A stretch of 64,000 bases of DNA from Thiocapsa imhoffii (GCF_016583985.1 NZ_NRSD01000002.1:1-64000), one strand, 5' to 3'. Positions 11,701-20,306 are shown, numbered from the stretch's first letter. Notes: generated by a model from the letters alone, not told the origin. Program-made: numbers and translations.

Positions 11701-13184
11701 TAGAACGATCCGAATAGGGTTCCCAACACGATCACCGCGGCCAGCGCAATGATGGCGCCGACGATGGCGACCATGACGATGTCGAGATAGCTTTCTTTGT
11801 GGGTCGCGCCGCAGACGGCAAGCAAGGTGACCACGGCGCCGTTGTGGGGCAGGCTGTCCAGGGTGCCGGCACCGATCACCGCCACCCGATGCATCAGCGC
11901 CGGGTCGATCCCAAGCTCGGCGGCAAGCTGTATATAGGTCGGACCCAGGGCCTCCAGTGCAATGGTCAGGCCGCCGGAGGCCGAGCCGGTGAGCGCGGCC
12001 AGCACGTTGGTGGAAACCGCGAGCGAAACCAGCGGACCGCCCTCGATTCCGAGCACCCAATCGCGCACCAGTTCGAAGGCCGGCATGGCGGCAACCACGG
12101 TGCCGAATCCGACCAGACAGGCGACGCTCACCACCGGCAGGACCGAGGCATTGAGGCCGGCATCCACGGTGTCACGCAGCCGCGGCAGGCGCTTCCAGTT
12201 GAGTGCCAGCAGGGTAAGGATCGCGGCCAGCAGGGCGACGATCACGGACCAGATCCCGCCGACGGCTGACGGCGAAGTCGGACCCCAGCGGTCTTCGGCG
12301 AGATAGCTCAGATCCAGATTGGGCAGGACCAGGAAGCTCATCGCCAGATTGACCGCGACGACCACCAGCAAAGGCAGAAAGGCGATGAAGGCCGGGGGCA
12401 GATCCGGGCTGATCTGACCCTGGTGAATCTCCGGCGGGTCGAAGGTGCTGGCGACGGTGGCACGCTCGCGCACCAGCGGATCCCCGGTCGCGACAACTGC
12501 GGGGTGATCCGCAATCGCGACCGGAGCGCTCTCGTATCCGACGCCGCTGCGGCGCGCCGAAGCCTCGCCTCGTGCCAACCACCAGAGCCCGAACAGCAGC
12601 ATGATCGCCGCAGCGATTAGGCCGAGACCGGGTGCCGCGAAGGGTGTGGTCCCAAAGAAGGGCATGGGGATGGCGTTCTGGACCGCAGGCGTGCCCGGCA
12701 GTGCCGTCATGGTGAAGGTCGAGGTCCCGAGTGCAATGGCGGCGGGGATCAATCGGCGCGGGATGTTCGCATCCCGGAACAACGTCTGGGCCATGGGCAC
12801 CAGCACGAAAAAGGCGACGAACAGGCTCACGCCGCCGTAGGTCACCATGGCGCCGGCAAGCACCACGGCCAGAATGGCCCGGCGTGCGCCGAGACGCTCA
12901 CCCATGAACCGCGCGACGGATTGGACCGAGCCGCTGTCCTCCATCAGCTTACCGAACAGCGCTCCGAGCAGGAAGATCGGAAAGAACTGGGCGATGAATC
13001 CGACCGTTCCAGTCATGAAGGTCTGGGTCCAGTGCGCCAAAAGTGGCTCGCGCGCGAACAGGGCGGCAACCAGGGCTGCGGCTGGGCCTAAGAGCAGGAC
13101 GCTCCATCCACGATAAGCAAACCCAATGAGGAGCGCGAGCCCCAACAGAATACCAATGAGACCCATGGCGATAGCGCCCTCCAA
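11700..13184 (-). CDS. GntP-family permease (gluconate/hydroxybutyrate-type symporter)
   Basis: A 494-residue polytopic membrane protein with about a dozen hydrophobic segments. Family features include FFPIFLLGALFGKLMEDSG, TMTALPGTPAVQN and the C-terminal GTLDSLPHNGAVVTLLAVCG. GntP/ion-transporter members import gluconate, fructuronate or short hydroxyacids by proton symport. A central hydrophilic loop (about residues 210-255) separates two halves. In many proteobacteria related permeases sit beside hydroxybutyrate dehydrogenase and patatin genes. A patatin and a second GntP remnant lie further along, so a hydroxybutyrate/PHA link is plausible but inferred. ATG 13166 (MGLIGILLG) is a possible alternative start. 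Confidence 0.8.
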   Translation of the reverse strand: MEGAIAMGLIGILLGLALLIGFAYRGWSVLLLGPAAALVAALFAREPLLAHWTQTFMTGTVGFIAQFFPIFLLGALFGKLMEDSGSVQSVARFMGERLGARRAILAVVLAGAMVTYGGVSLFVAFFVLVPMAQTLFRDANIPRRLIPAAIALGTSTFTMTALPGTPAVQNAIPMPFFGTTPFAAPGLGLIAAAIMLLFGLWWLARGEASARRSGVGYESAPVAIADHPAVVATGDPLVRERATVASTFDPPEIHQGQISPDLPPAFIAFLPLLVVVAVNLAMSFLVLPNLDLSYLAEDRWGPTSPSAVGGIWSVIVALLAAILTLLALNWKRLPRLRDTVDAGLNASVLPVVSVACLVGFGTVVAAMPAFELVRDWVLGIEGGPLVSLAVSTNVLAALTGSASGGLTIALEALGPTYIQLAAELGIDPALMHRVAVIGAGTLDSLPHNGAVVTLLAVCGATHKESYLDIVMVAIVGAIIALAAVIVLGTLFGSF

Positions 13185-13689
13185 AAGGCTGTTCGGATGA
13201 AAGTTCGGTGGTCACGGCCGACGGCACCGGAGCGACAGAACACCTCTTGGCGTTTCGCGACGGCTCCGCATAGATCGCCGGCACGAGGTGTGGACTGACT
13301 TCATATCGTCTTTACACGCTTCAAGCGCGCATCAATCTGACGCTGATAAGGGTGTCGAGTGGAGCGAGGGCTCGCCGCGCGAGCCTCGGGAGGATGCCGC
13401 CGGTCAAGGCCGGGAGTGTTCTCCATGCCTGTGACGCAAGCATCAACGCGTCGGAAGCCATTCTATTTTGGATGACGAGTTTATCATTATTCGCGAATAA
13501 ATGGCCACTCCGATCACGGAACGATGACAGTTGCGGGGAGGTTCCGAGGTTAGTCACTCAGAACTCATAACACTGCTTGTATATCAATGTATTTCCAGGC
13601 GTCTTCAACGACTTCGCTCATTAGGTCGGCCACGCAACCTTCAAGTAATCGTATGCTCCATGACCTCAAATTTCAACGTCAAAAGAGTT
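13185..13689. other. Intergenic stretch, no supported gene
   Basis: About 500 bases between the permease start and the decayed transposase. A 78-codon minus-strand frame (13321-13557) exists, but it has no ribosome-binding site or recognisable motif, so I do not call it. The GC content falls towards the right as the AT-rich insertion remnant begins. Nothing else is recognised. Confidence 0.5.
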
Positions 13690-14560
13690 TCGAGAGATTG
13701 ACGATTACTAGTGTTGGTGCTGTTGATTCATCCCATGATCGCGGCTTTGAATTTGGAAAACGTCGCTTAGTATCAAGAATATGGAACTTGTTTCTTGATA
13801 TGTCGCCAAAGTTGTTCGATCAAATTTAGGTTTAGTGAGTAGGATGGCAAGTCGAACCCGTTCAATTCCAAGTTGACCATCTAGAGCTTGTACAATGTTG
13901 CATTTTTGGTGGCGTGCATGATCTAGAAATATGGTCACCGTCTGACGGCGATGCTTGACCACAAGCGCTCTCAGAAGATCGCAAACACTTCACGCATTGA
14001 TGTATGAATTGTTCATGATCGTTACCACTATCACGGGTGATAGCATTGAGTGCTCGAAGGACATTGAACCGCTGCCTGCCCTCTCGCTGAATAGACAACT
14101 AATCGTTGAAAGGCGACACAGATAACCGAGCAATGGTTGGAGAAGGAAATGCGCCGCATCCACAAAATAGACCTGTCAGATGCCTTCCTTTGTGTCTGAG
14201 ATCATATCTCTATATTTATGATGATAAAAGATTTTTTCTTGTTTTCTGTTATCTGGTTTCCCTGGGAAGCTTCCTGTTTTTTAGTCTCAGTCCGCACGAG
14301 AGTCGGATGTGACGCACATGGGGCAGAGAAAAAGAGAGTCCTGTCAGGTGCTCGATTTCTGCTAATGCTTCTTTGAGGCTGCGTGGAAGATGCTTAGAAA
14401 AATGCGTTTCCAAGAATGCGCGATCCGACTCGCCGACTGGTGGGAGTGACGTTTCTCTTCACTAGACAGCCCGTGCTCGGTACCAGTCCGAATCGTCTTG
14501 GTGACTGTATTCGGAGACGCACGACTCATTGAGGTAAATTCATGGCGTGGTAGGCCAAGG
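13690..14560 (-). pseudogene. Decayed IS630-family transposase
   Basis: The minus strand carries the parts of an IS630-type DDE transposase in the right order but in different frames with stops. The winged-helix part reads SKHLPRSLKEALAEIEHLTG (near 14340-14420). The second catalytic block reads FVDAAHFLLQPLLGYL (near 14120-14185), followed by FNVLRALNAIT. The third reads VTIFLDHARHQK (near 13900-13935) and the tail EQLWRHIKKQ then ATFSKFKAA (near 13720-13825). At least three frameshifts separate them. The AT-rich composition differs sharply from the flanks. The element is dead; its ends cannot be placed exactly. Confidence 0.75.
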
Positions 14561-15013
14561 TGCTTATGCCAAAAAGATGGTCATACGTTTCCGCGCAATC
14601 GGACCAGAATGGTGATGGTGATGGCGATGACGTTGAATGAGGCATTGATCTTCAACTGAAAATCGGAAACCTAGCAGATAGTCACCTATGACTAGATCAA
14701 CAAAATAGGCGGAAAAATATTGTGGGTCTTTAGATTAAAATAAATATCAATATTTCGCGATCAATTTATTTAATCTAGGATAACAACGCTCCGCGTTGTC
14801 ACGAATCCCCCGGTGCTCCGTGACACGTTCCGCGATGACCGGAATGACGAGAAATGCTTCTTCATCGATACAGTAAAAGATTGGAGCAAGTTAATTTTGA
14901 TGATGACGATTTCTCCGGAATCCGGTCATTCAGCGGCCTTGCCAAGTTGCATTCAAGCGCGTCCGGCGCGTATAGTTATTTTTTATTAAGATATTACGTG
15001 TTTTCATCACACC
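14561..15013. other. AT-rich upstream region of the patatin gene
   Basis: About 450 bases without a gene. The left part is AT-rich and continues the insertion remnant. A short perfect hairpin (stem ACAACGC/GCGTTGT) lies at 14783-14799. The final 60 bases before the patatin start are AT-rich and could hold its promoter, but no box is clear enough to call. Confidence 0.4.
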
Positions 15014-16099
15014 ATGACCCAATCCTACGTGAAGAAAATCGACCTCGGCCTCCAAGGCGGCGGCGCGCATGGCGCCTTCACCTGGGGTGTGCTCGACCGC
15101 TTGCTTGCCGAGGAGCGCATTGAAATCGAAGGCATCAGCGGCACCTCTGCCGGGGCAATGAACGCCGTGGTCGTTGCGGATGGCTTGGCAGCCGGCGGAC
15201 GCATGGCGGCGCGTGAGGCACTCGCGCGCTTTTGGCGCGCGGTCAGCGACGCCGGGCGGAACAGCCCGATCCAGCGCACCTGGCTCGACCAGATGCTCGG
15301 CCGCTGGACGCTCGACTTCTCGCCCGGCTTCCTGACCATGGACCTGTTGAGCAGGCTGGTCTCGCCCTACGAAATGAACCCACTCAACATCAACCCGTTG
15401 CGTGACCTGCTCGCGGCCAATGTCGACTTCGATCGGGTCAACCACTGCGATCCGCTGAAGCTGTTCATCAGCGCCACCAATGTCCGCACCGGTCGTCCGC
15501 ACATCTTCAAAAAGCCGAAGATCACGGTGGATTCGGTGATGGCCTCGGCCTGCCTTCCGCTGATGTTCCAAGCGGTAGAGATCGACGGGGAAGCGTATTG
15601 GGACGGCGGTTTCATGGGCAATCCGGTCCTCTATCCGCTCATCGAGGAAACCTCCTCGAGCGATCTCGTCATCGTGCAGATCAACCCTCTGGTGCGCGAG
15701 AGCCTGCCCCGAACCGCACGGGATATCCTCAATCGAATCAACGAAATCGACTTCAACTCAAGCCTAATGAAGGATCTGCGTGCGATCCTGATGCTCAAGA
15801 TGCTAGGCAGCGCCCCGGAGCACCAAGACGAGCGCCTGCGCAATCTGGCCGTTCATCGCATCCACGCCGAGCAGGAGCTCGTCGACCTGGGCGTATCTTC
15901 GAAGATGAACGCCGAATGGGCATTCCTCCAATACCTGCACGACATCGGCTGGCGCACCGCCGAATCCTGGATCAACGACCACTGGGATGATCTTGGCGTG
16001 CGCTCCACCTATCCGCTCGAGCATGTCCTCTGGGGCCTGGACACCGTCATGCAGGACGCCGCCGATGCGGCAACCGCTTCGCCCGATCATGAGGTTTAA
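15014..16099 (+). CDS. Patatin-like phospholipase
   Basis: A 361-residue patatin-like acyl hydrolase. It has the oxyanion loop LQGGGAHGAF, the nucleophile elbow GTSAG (Ser45) and the catalytic Asp in YWDGGFMGNP (Asp197), so the Ser-Asp dyad is complete. There is no signal peptide. Patatin members of this size are often found beside hydroxybutyrate dehydrogenase and GntP genes and may act on PHA granules or membrane lipids. The remains of a GntP gene follow convergently, with the stop codons overlapping, which supports that ancestral arrangement. Confidence 0.85.
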   Translation: MTQSYVKKIDLGLQGGGAHGAFTWGVLDRLLAEERIEIEGISGTSAGAMNAVVVADGLAAGGRMAAREALARFWRAVSDAGRNSPIQRTWLDQMLGRWTLDFSPGFLTMDLLSRLVSPYEMNPLNINPLRDLLAANVDFDRVNHCDPLKLFISATNVRTGRPHIFKKPKITVDSVMASACLPLMFQAVEIDGEAYWDGGFMGNPVLYPLIEETSSSDLVIVQINPLVRESLPRTARDILNRINEIDFNSSLMKDLRAILMLKMLGSAPEHQDERLRNLAVHRIHAEQELVDLGVSSKMNAEWAFLQYLHDIGWRTAESWINDHWDDLGVRSTYPLEHVLWGLDTVMQDAADAATASPDHEV

Positions 16100-16238
16100 A
16101 AGGAACCGAAAAACTGACCGGTACTGATGATCGCGACGAGTGCGATCAGGGTCCCGCCGAGCATCACCACCGCGATGTCGCGATAACTGCCCTTGTGGCC
16201 GACTCCGGCGATGGCCAGCAACGTGACCACGGCGCCGT
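16096..16238 (-). pseudogene. 3' remnant of a second GntP-family permease
   Basis: The minus strand encodes the last 46 or so residues of a GntP permease: NGAVVTLLAIAGVGHKGSY, DIAVV and a final QFFGSF before TAA. It aligns residue for residue with the C-terminus of the intact permease at 11700-13184, which ends in TLFGSF. Everything upstream is missing and replaced by an IS3-family end at base 16239. Its stop overlaps the patatin stop. Confidence 0.85.
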
Positions 16239-16425
16239 TGAGGTGGTCAATCGAAAACGGATACCCCATTCAGCCGCATCGGCCAGTTGGCCGGTTCTCT
16301 CGAACGCATCTGGACTCTGGTCGCCCAGGTACGAATGCAATCGCCGACTGTTGTGGAACATCGTGATGTCGTCGACGATGTCTGCCCAGGCTTCCTCTCG
16401 GCTCTGGTCGCTCTTCGTCCAGCTT
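16239..16425 (-). mobile_element. Terminal fragment of an IS3-family transposase (OrfB end)
   Basis: The minus strand reads WADIVDDITMFHNSRRLHSY, LGDQSPDAFE and a short tail, the characteristic C-terminus of IS3-family OrfB transposases (the N-R-R-x-H-S-x-L-G-x-Q-SP block). The DDE core is absent. The terminus TGAGGTGGTCAATCG at 16239 looks like an insertion-sequence end and abuts the truncated GntP sequence exactly, so the insertion cut that gene. Only this end survives. Confidence 0.7.
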
Positions 16426-16740
16426 GCGCATCAGCCGGAGCTTGAGGTCGGCGAGCATGCGGTCGACCTCGCCCCGCCCCAGCGAATCATCCGCTAGACC
16501 GGTCTGTTCGTGGATCAACCGGCGGGCCGCGTCAATCAGGGCCTGATGTCGATCGATGTCCAGCGCCTGATCCTTGAGAATGGCCTCGTGTAGGTATCCG
16601 CCTTGGTGCGGCGGTAGACCACGGCGTTGAGCCGATGGGCGTTCCTCGACCATCTCCTCGGGGCTCTCGCTGGTTGTAGCGCACACGAACCAACTTAAGC
16701 CTCCTCCCTTTAGGTCGCGCACAGCGCGGTTTGCACATCA
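16426..16740 (-). pseudogene. Unrecognised gene fragment
   Basis: A minus-strand frame reads through about 90 charged, helix-rich residues (for example EAILKDQALDIDRHQALIDA and LADLKLRLMRKLDEERP) and then runs into the IS3 fragment in the wrong frame. It has no convincing start and no family I know. It is most likely the tail end of a coding sequence joined to the insertion end. Confidence 0.3.
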
Positions 16741-16800
16741 TTCTGCGCGTGTATCACCCAGCGCGCGATGGGTCGACCGCGGATAGGATTTCCAGACAGC

Positions 16801-17028
16801 TCATGCGACGCATAGGTTCGAGACACGGTGCTCACGGTCAGCGGGAAAGGCTAGACAAGCTAAGATGTCCTCATGCTCCAGCTCTGGATATTCATCCAGG
16901 ATCTGTTCGATCGTCGGCCCACTCGCCATGAAAGCCAGCACGTCATAAACCGTGATCCGCATGTTGCGGATACAGGGTTTACCACCGCGCTTGCCTGGCT
17001 CGATCGTGATGCGTTGCCTATTGATCAT
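16801..17028 (-). CDS. DUF433 antitoxin-like protein, orphan
   Basis: A 75-residue DUF433 protein: RITIEPGKRGGKPCIRNMRI, ITVYDVLAFMASG, then PELEHEDILACLAFPADREH. The family forms a helix-turn-helix-like fold and is usually the antitoxin of a DUF5615 PIN-like toxin encoded just downstream. No such partner follows; the downstream DNA holds the unrecognised fragment and IS3 end. The start at 17028 matches the family's N-terminus. It is likely an orphan left after an insertion or deletion. Confidence 0.8.
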   Translation of the reverse strand: MINRQRITIEPGKRGGKPCIRNMRITVYDVLAFMASGPTIEQILDEYPELEHEDILACLAFPADREHRVSNLCVA

Positions 17029-17119
17029 GAATGATGCCTCTAGGTCTTTAGTCGCTCCGATGGGGCGTCGAATAAACACGATTCGTGAAGAAAATTCATT
17101 AAAGCGCAGCGTGCCCAAC

Positions 17120-17497
17120 CTACTGGCGCACGAGGTGCGTCCCCGGCAGGTAGTCGTGGAACAGCCGATCATAGGTGAGGATTTGCATCCCCTCGCAACG
17201 GGCCTGCGCGATCAGCAGACGATCGAAGGGGTCTTTGTGATGCGCGGGGAGGTCGAGTACGGTCTGGGCATGGCTCGGCGTGATATTGAGCCAGCCGAAT
17301 CCCTGAGCCCCGACATCCTCCACGATCCGGCGGGAGGGGAGCGTCATCTTGCCCAAGGCGTGCTTGATCGACATCTCCCAAACCGCAACGGCGCTGACGA
17401 AGGCCCCTGTCTGCTGGATCAGCGCGACCGTCTCGGGATCGCCCAGGGCATCCATCATCCAGTCGTACAGGATGCAGGTATCAAGGAGCAGGTGCAT
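17120..17497 (-). CDS. vapC: VapC-type PIN-domain toxin
   Basis: A 125-residue PIN-domain ribonuclease. The first acidic residue lies in HLLLDTCILYDW, then comes WEMSIKHALGKM, and DPFDRLLIAQA carries the later conserved Asp pair, with a final LTYDRLF. VapC toxins cut tRNA or rRNA when released from their antitoxin. The start ATG 17497 lies inside the antitoxin gene, an overlap of 17 bases typical of toxin-antitoxin operons. It looks intact. Confidence 0.88.
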   Translation of the reverse strand: MHLLLDTCILYDWMMDALGDPETVALIQQTGAFVSAVAVWEMSIKHALGKMTLPSRRIVEDVGAQGFGWLNITPSHAQTVLDLPAHHKDPFDRLLIAQARCEGMQILTYDRLFHDYLPGTHLVRQ

Positions 17498-17735
17498 CGT
17501 CGTCGTCGTCGGCAAAGAGTCGCTCGACCGCTTGGTCGGTCTCGGCTGAACGCCACTCGGTCGAATAGGGCACTTGTCCCTTCCAGGCGCCGGGCGGTTT
17601 CACTCGGGAGGGCGCATAGGGAACGATCCGGGCAACCGGGACGCCGTTACGGGCGATCAGTACCTCCTCACCGCGTTCCGCCGCGACAATCAGGCTGGAG
17701 AGTTGGCTCTTGGCTTCCAACATGTTGACCTGCAT
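17481..17735 (-). CDS. Phd/YefM-family antitoxin
   Basis: An 84-residue antitoxin: NMLEAKSQLSSLIVAAERGE, EVLIARNGVPVARIVP, then a variable toxin-binding tail ending in DDDDDAPAP. The N-terminal Phd/YefM fold binds DNA and represses its own operon, and the C-terminus neutralises the VapC encoded immediately downstream with overlapping frames. An acidic run at the very end is partly shared with the overlap region. Confidence 0.88.
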   Translation of the reverse strand: MQVNMLEAKSQLSSLIVAAERGEEVLIARNGVPVARIVPYAPSRVKPPGAWKGQVPYSTEWRSAETDQAVERLFADDDDDAPAP

Positions 17736-17898
17736 TGGTGATCTCCGAAATCATGATTGGCTAATCTTAGCCAAGTCGATTCAGAGGCGCAAATGGTGTT
17801 GGGTTGCCGATCTTGCCAACTGATGCGGAGCCCTTTCATCCCTGCTTATCGCCTCAGCTCGATGAAGGGAACAGCCACCTCCAGGCCCTCCAGGATGC

Positions 17899-18093
17899 TC
17901 AATCCGCCGTGCGTGAGCGTCGCGAGTCCTGGCCTGGATCGTCGTGGTCGTGGAGCCGGTGATCGGGCCATCGGTGCCAGAAGACCCAATCCGGCTCGGA
18001 GCCGACCAGCTTGGCGCAGTCGGCCCAGGCGATGTCGACGGATTCGGTGCGCGCGCCGGGGAGCTGCTCGACGCGCAGCGTCAAGGTATTCAC
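17899..18093 (-). CDS. Short unrecognised reading frame
   Basis: A 64-residue minus-strand frame, rich in Trp and Asp (SVDIAWADCAKLVG, DWVFWHRWPDH), with no family I recognise. It lies directly downstream of the DarG-like remnant and in a different frame. It could be a small gene or the tail of a frameshifted one. Confidence 0.25.
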   Translation of the reverse strand: MNTLTLRVEQLPGARTESVDIAWADCAKLVGSEPDWVFWHRWPDHRLHDHDDPGQDSRRSRTAD

Positions 18094-18109
18094 CTGGGTG
18101 CCCGTGCCG

Positions 18110-18416
18110 ATGCCCTAAAACGCGGCGCTTGCGCTCGTTCCAGTTTCGAACCGCGCGCTCGGCGTCCTGTTCGCTGCGCGCCGGCGGATCATCGTGCATC
18201 GCGACCCAATGTACCGAAGCGAGCAGTTCCATGCCGTAGGGGGTTTCGAAGCGCGCGATCAGATCGCTGACCCGTTCGAGCCGCTTCAATGAATCCGGAT
18301 GGCCCGCCAGCTGACCGACCGACCAGCGGACTGGCTGGTCATGATCGCGCCGGGCTGTGACGTGGACGAGGCACGGCAGGCGTTGATCGCCCGCTTCGGG
18401 ATTGAACGGCTGTTAC
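18110..18416 (-). pseudogene. DarG-like (macrodomain antitoxin) C-terminal remnant
   Basis: The minus-strand frame opens without a start after a stop near 18417 and reads LERVSDLIARFETPYGMELL, ASVHWVA, then AVRNWNERKRR. As I recall the family, this block resembles the C-terminal helical domain of DarG-type proteins, which detoxify the DNA ADP-ribosyltransferase DarT. The N-terminal macrodomain is absent, since tRNA-Glu and its terminator lie immediately upstream, and the frame is lost near 18110. No darT is nearby. Confidence 0.4.
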
Positions 18417-18437
18417 CCGTCAGCCAACCGCCAGCCA

Positions 18438-18467
18438 AATAAAAAGGGTTAGCGCAAGCTAACCCTT
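18438..18467 (-). terminator. Rho-independent terminator of tRNA-Glu
   Basis: A perfect 10-bp stem (18444-18453 with 18458-18467) closes a 4-base loop. It is followed on the minus strand by a T-rich run, about 10 bases past the tRNA 3' end. This is a textbook intrinsic terminator for the tRNA transcript. Confidence 0.9.
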
Positions 18468-18476
18468 GATTCAGAT

Positions 18477-18552
18477 TGGCGTCCCCACGGGGGTTCGAAC
18501 CCCGGTTACCGCCGTGAAAGGGCGGTGTCCTAGGCCACTAGACGATGGGGAC
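18477..18552 (-). tRNA. tRNA-Glu (anticodon TTC)
   Basis: A complete 76-nt tRNA on the minus strand including an encoded CCA. The acceptor stem is GTCCCCA/TGGGGAC, the anticodon loop is CTTTCAC with anticodon TTC, and the T loop is GGTTCGAACC. It is the downstream member of a pair with tRNA-Ala and is followed by a strong terminator. Confidence 0.97.
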
Positions 18553-18721
18553 AAATTGTTGCGAGAAATTCTCGTATCGCGTCTTTCTCTGTGTTCTATT
18601 CAACCTGTTCAGAGGTCACAAGCTTGAGCGAACGACCATCTGGACGGTCCGATGGTTGGGTGGCTCGATCAACACACTCAACTCGCCGCAATGGTCGGCT
18701 TGCATCATCCGGCATTCAAAT

Positions 18722-18797
18722 TGGTGGAGCCAGGCGGGATCGAACCGCCGACCTCAACACTGCCAGTGTTGCGCTCTCCCAGCTGAGCTATGGCCCC
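18722..18797 (-). tRNA. tRNA-Ala (anticodon GGC)
   Basis: A complete 76-nt tRNA on the minus strand with encoded CCA. The acceptor begins GGGGCCA, carrying the G3-type alanine identity region. The anticodon loop is CTGGCAG with anticodon GGC, and the T loop is GGTTCGATCC. A good sigma-70 promoter lies about 20 bases upstream. The 169 bases between it and tRNA-Glu hold no gene. Confidence 0.97.
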
Positions 18798-18816
18798 ATG
18801 ACCTTCGAGACGCGAA

Positions 18817-18845
18817 ATACTACCGGCGGTGATTTCGTTTGTCCA
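18817..18845 (-). promoter_or_regulatory. Sigma-70 promoter of the tRNA-Ala/tRNA-Glu unit
   Basis: On the minus strand TGGACA and TAGTAT are separated by 17 bases, followed by a GC-rich discriminator (TTCGCG). A GC-rich discriminator is typical of growth-rate-regulated stable RNA promoters. The spacing to tRNA-Ala is about 20 bases. Confidence 0.65.
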
Positions 18846-18990
18846 GACCGATTTTGATCCTTTGTTGTCTCAAACGCGACCCAATATGGAGGGCCATGAA
18901 ACCCAGGTTTGGGTGTGGTCTTGCGCCCCGGGTCTGCCCGGTGCATGGTGAAACAGGTCTCGGTAACCTTCTCTCTAGGAGTCTTAATCA

Positions 18991-19878
18991 ATGATGCGAA
19001 TCTTGTTGTTCCTGGCAACCAATGCGGCCATCCTGGTCGTCATCAGCGTCGTGTTCCGACTGCTGGGGATCGATGGCCTCTTGCTTGAAAGCGGCGGCAT
19101 GAACATGGGCGCGCTGCTGATCATGGCGGCCATCATCGGCTTCAGCGGGTCCCTGATCTCGCTTTTCCTCTCCAAGACCATGGCCAAGCGTGGCATGGGC
19201 GTCCAGATCATCGAACAGCCCTCAACGCCCTTCGAGCGCTGGCTGATGGAAACGGTTGCGCGCCAATCCGAGCAGGCGGGGATCAGGATGCCCGAGGTCG
19301 GGATTTTCGACTCGCCCGAGCCGAACGCCTTTGCGACGGGTTGGAATCGGAATGATGCCTTGGTCGCCGTGAGCACCGGGCTGCTTCAGCACATGACCAA
19401 GGATGAAGTGGAGGCCGTGGTCGGTCATGAGATCAGCCACGTCGCCAACGGCGACATGGTGACCCTGGCGCTGATTCAGGGTGTGGTCAACACCTTCGTG
19501 GTGTTCCTCGCCCGCATCATCGGGCACACGGTCGACCGCGTGGTCTTCAAGAATGAAGAAGGGCATGGGATTGCCTACTTCGTGGTGTCCATCATCGCCG
19601 AGATTCTGTTGTCCTTCCTCGCGAGCATGATCGTGATGTGGTTCTCGCGGTATCGCGAGTTCCGGGCGGATGCGGGTGGCGCGCAACTGACCAGTCGAAC
19701 GCAAATGGCCAATGCGTTACGTGCGCTCCAGCGCGTGCATCAACCACATGATCTGCCCGCGGGAGAGTTCGCGGCCTTTGGGATCTCCGGCAACATCGGG
19801 GATGGTCTGAAGGCACTCTTCGCCAGTCATCCGCCCTTGGAACAGCGCATCGCCGCCCTGGAGCAAGGCCGCAACTGA
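18991..19878 (+). CDS. htpX: Membrane zinc metalloprotease HtpX
   Basis: A 295-residue M48B peptidase. Two N-terminal transmembrane helices are followed by the zinc motif HEISH (residues 146-150) in VVGHEISHVANGDM, two further hydrophobic segments, and the third zinc-ligand region YREFRADAGGA. HtpX degrades misfolded inner-membrane proteins alongside FtsH. The length and order of motifs match E. coli HtpX. The start at 18991 has CTAGGAG upstream. A hairpin shortly after the stop probably ends the transcript. Confidence 0.95.
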   Translation: MMRILLFLATNAAILVVISVVFRLLGIDGLLLESGGMNMGALLIMAAIIGFSGSLISLFLSKTMAKRGMGVQIIEQPSTPFERWLMETVARQSEQAGIRMPEVGIFDSPEPNAFATGWNRNDALVAVSTGLLQHMTKDEVEAVVGHEISHVANGDMVTLALIQGVVNTFVVFLARIIGHTVDRVVFKNEEGHGIAYFVVSIIAEILLSFLASMIVMWFSRYREFRADAGGAQLTSRTQMANALRALQRVHQPHDLPAGEFAAFGISGNIGDGLKALFASHPPLEQRIAALEQGRN

Positions 19879-19970
19879 GCCTGAGGCAGACCTGGGACGC
19901 GGGGACCGCCAGTCACCGCGGCGCCCCAGGATGCGCCCGACGTCTGGTGAGCTGAGAAATGTCTTGACTG

Positions 19971-20001
19971 CAACGCCCGGCGATCGAGCCGGGCGTTGTG
20001 T
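19971..20001 (+). terminator. Probable terminator after htpX
   Basis: A perfect 10-bp GC-rich stem (CAACGCCCGG with CCGGGCGTTG) closes an 8-base loop and is followed by a weak TGTTGTGT run. It lies about 90 bases after the htpX stop. Confidence 0.6.
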
Positions 20002-20048
20002 TGTGTGGGCGATGCACGCCCAGGCGCAGCTCGGTGATGCCCTGCCGC

Positions 20049-20306
20049 TCATCCTAGCCTGGGAGTGTGACGGGCAACCAATCTGGCCTGCAAAGCAAGC
20101 TGTCGCGTGGCCTTGGCATCGAGACGATGCGTGATCGAGCTGAAGGGCATGATGACCTTCAGCGGTCCGAGCGTGACCAGCATGAGCACGAGGATTTGCG
20201 TGAATCCGAGACGGTAACCGCCCTCGTCAGCCGCGAACGCTGCTGGGGTGACCAAGATCAATGCAAGCAGTAGGAGCGAGAGCGACGTGCGTGTTCGCGG
20301 CGGCAT
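20049..20306 (-). pseudogene. Truncated MarC-family membrane protein
   Basis: An 85-codon frame with a signal-like start (LSLLLLALILVTPAAFA), then FTQILVLMLVTLGPLKVIMP and a helix LDAKATRQLALQARLVA. The pattern matches the first third of MarC-like integral membrane proteins, normally about 200 residues with six helices. The frame ends abruptly after a short unrelated tail, and the rest of the gene is not found in the remaining gap up to htpX. Read as a 3'-truncated gene. Confidence 0.6.

Noticed and set aside
13321-13557. A 78-codon minus-strand frame beside the permease gene
   Set aside because: No start signal, motif or family match; it overlaps an equally long frame on the other strand.
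18299-18442. A 47-codon plus-strand frame just before the tRNA-Glu terminator
   Set aside because: It lies opposite the DarG-like remnant, whose minus-strand frame is open across the same bases. It has no ribosome-binding site and no known motif, and its stop runs into the terminator region.
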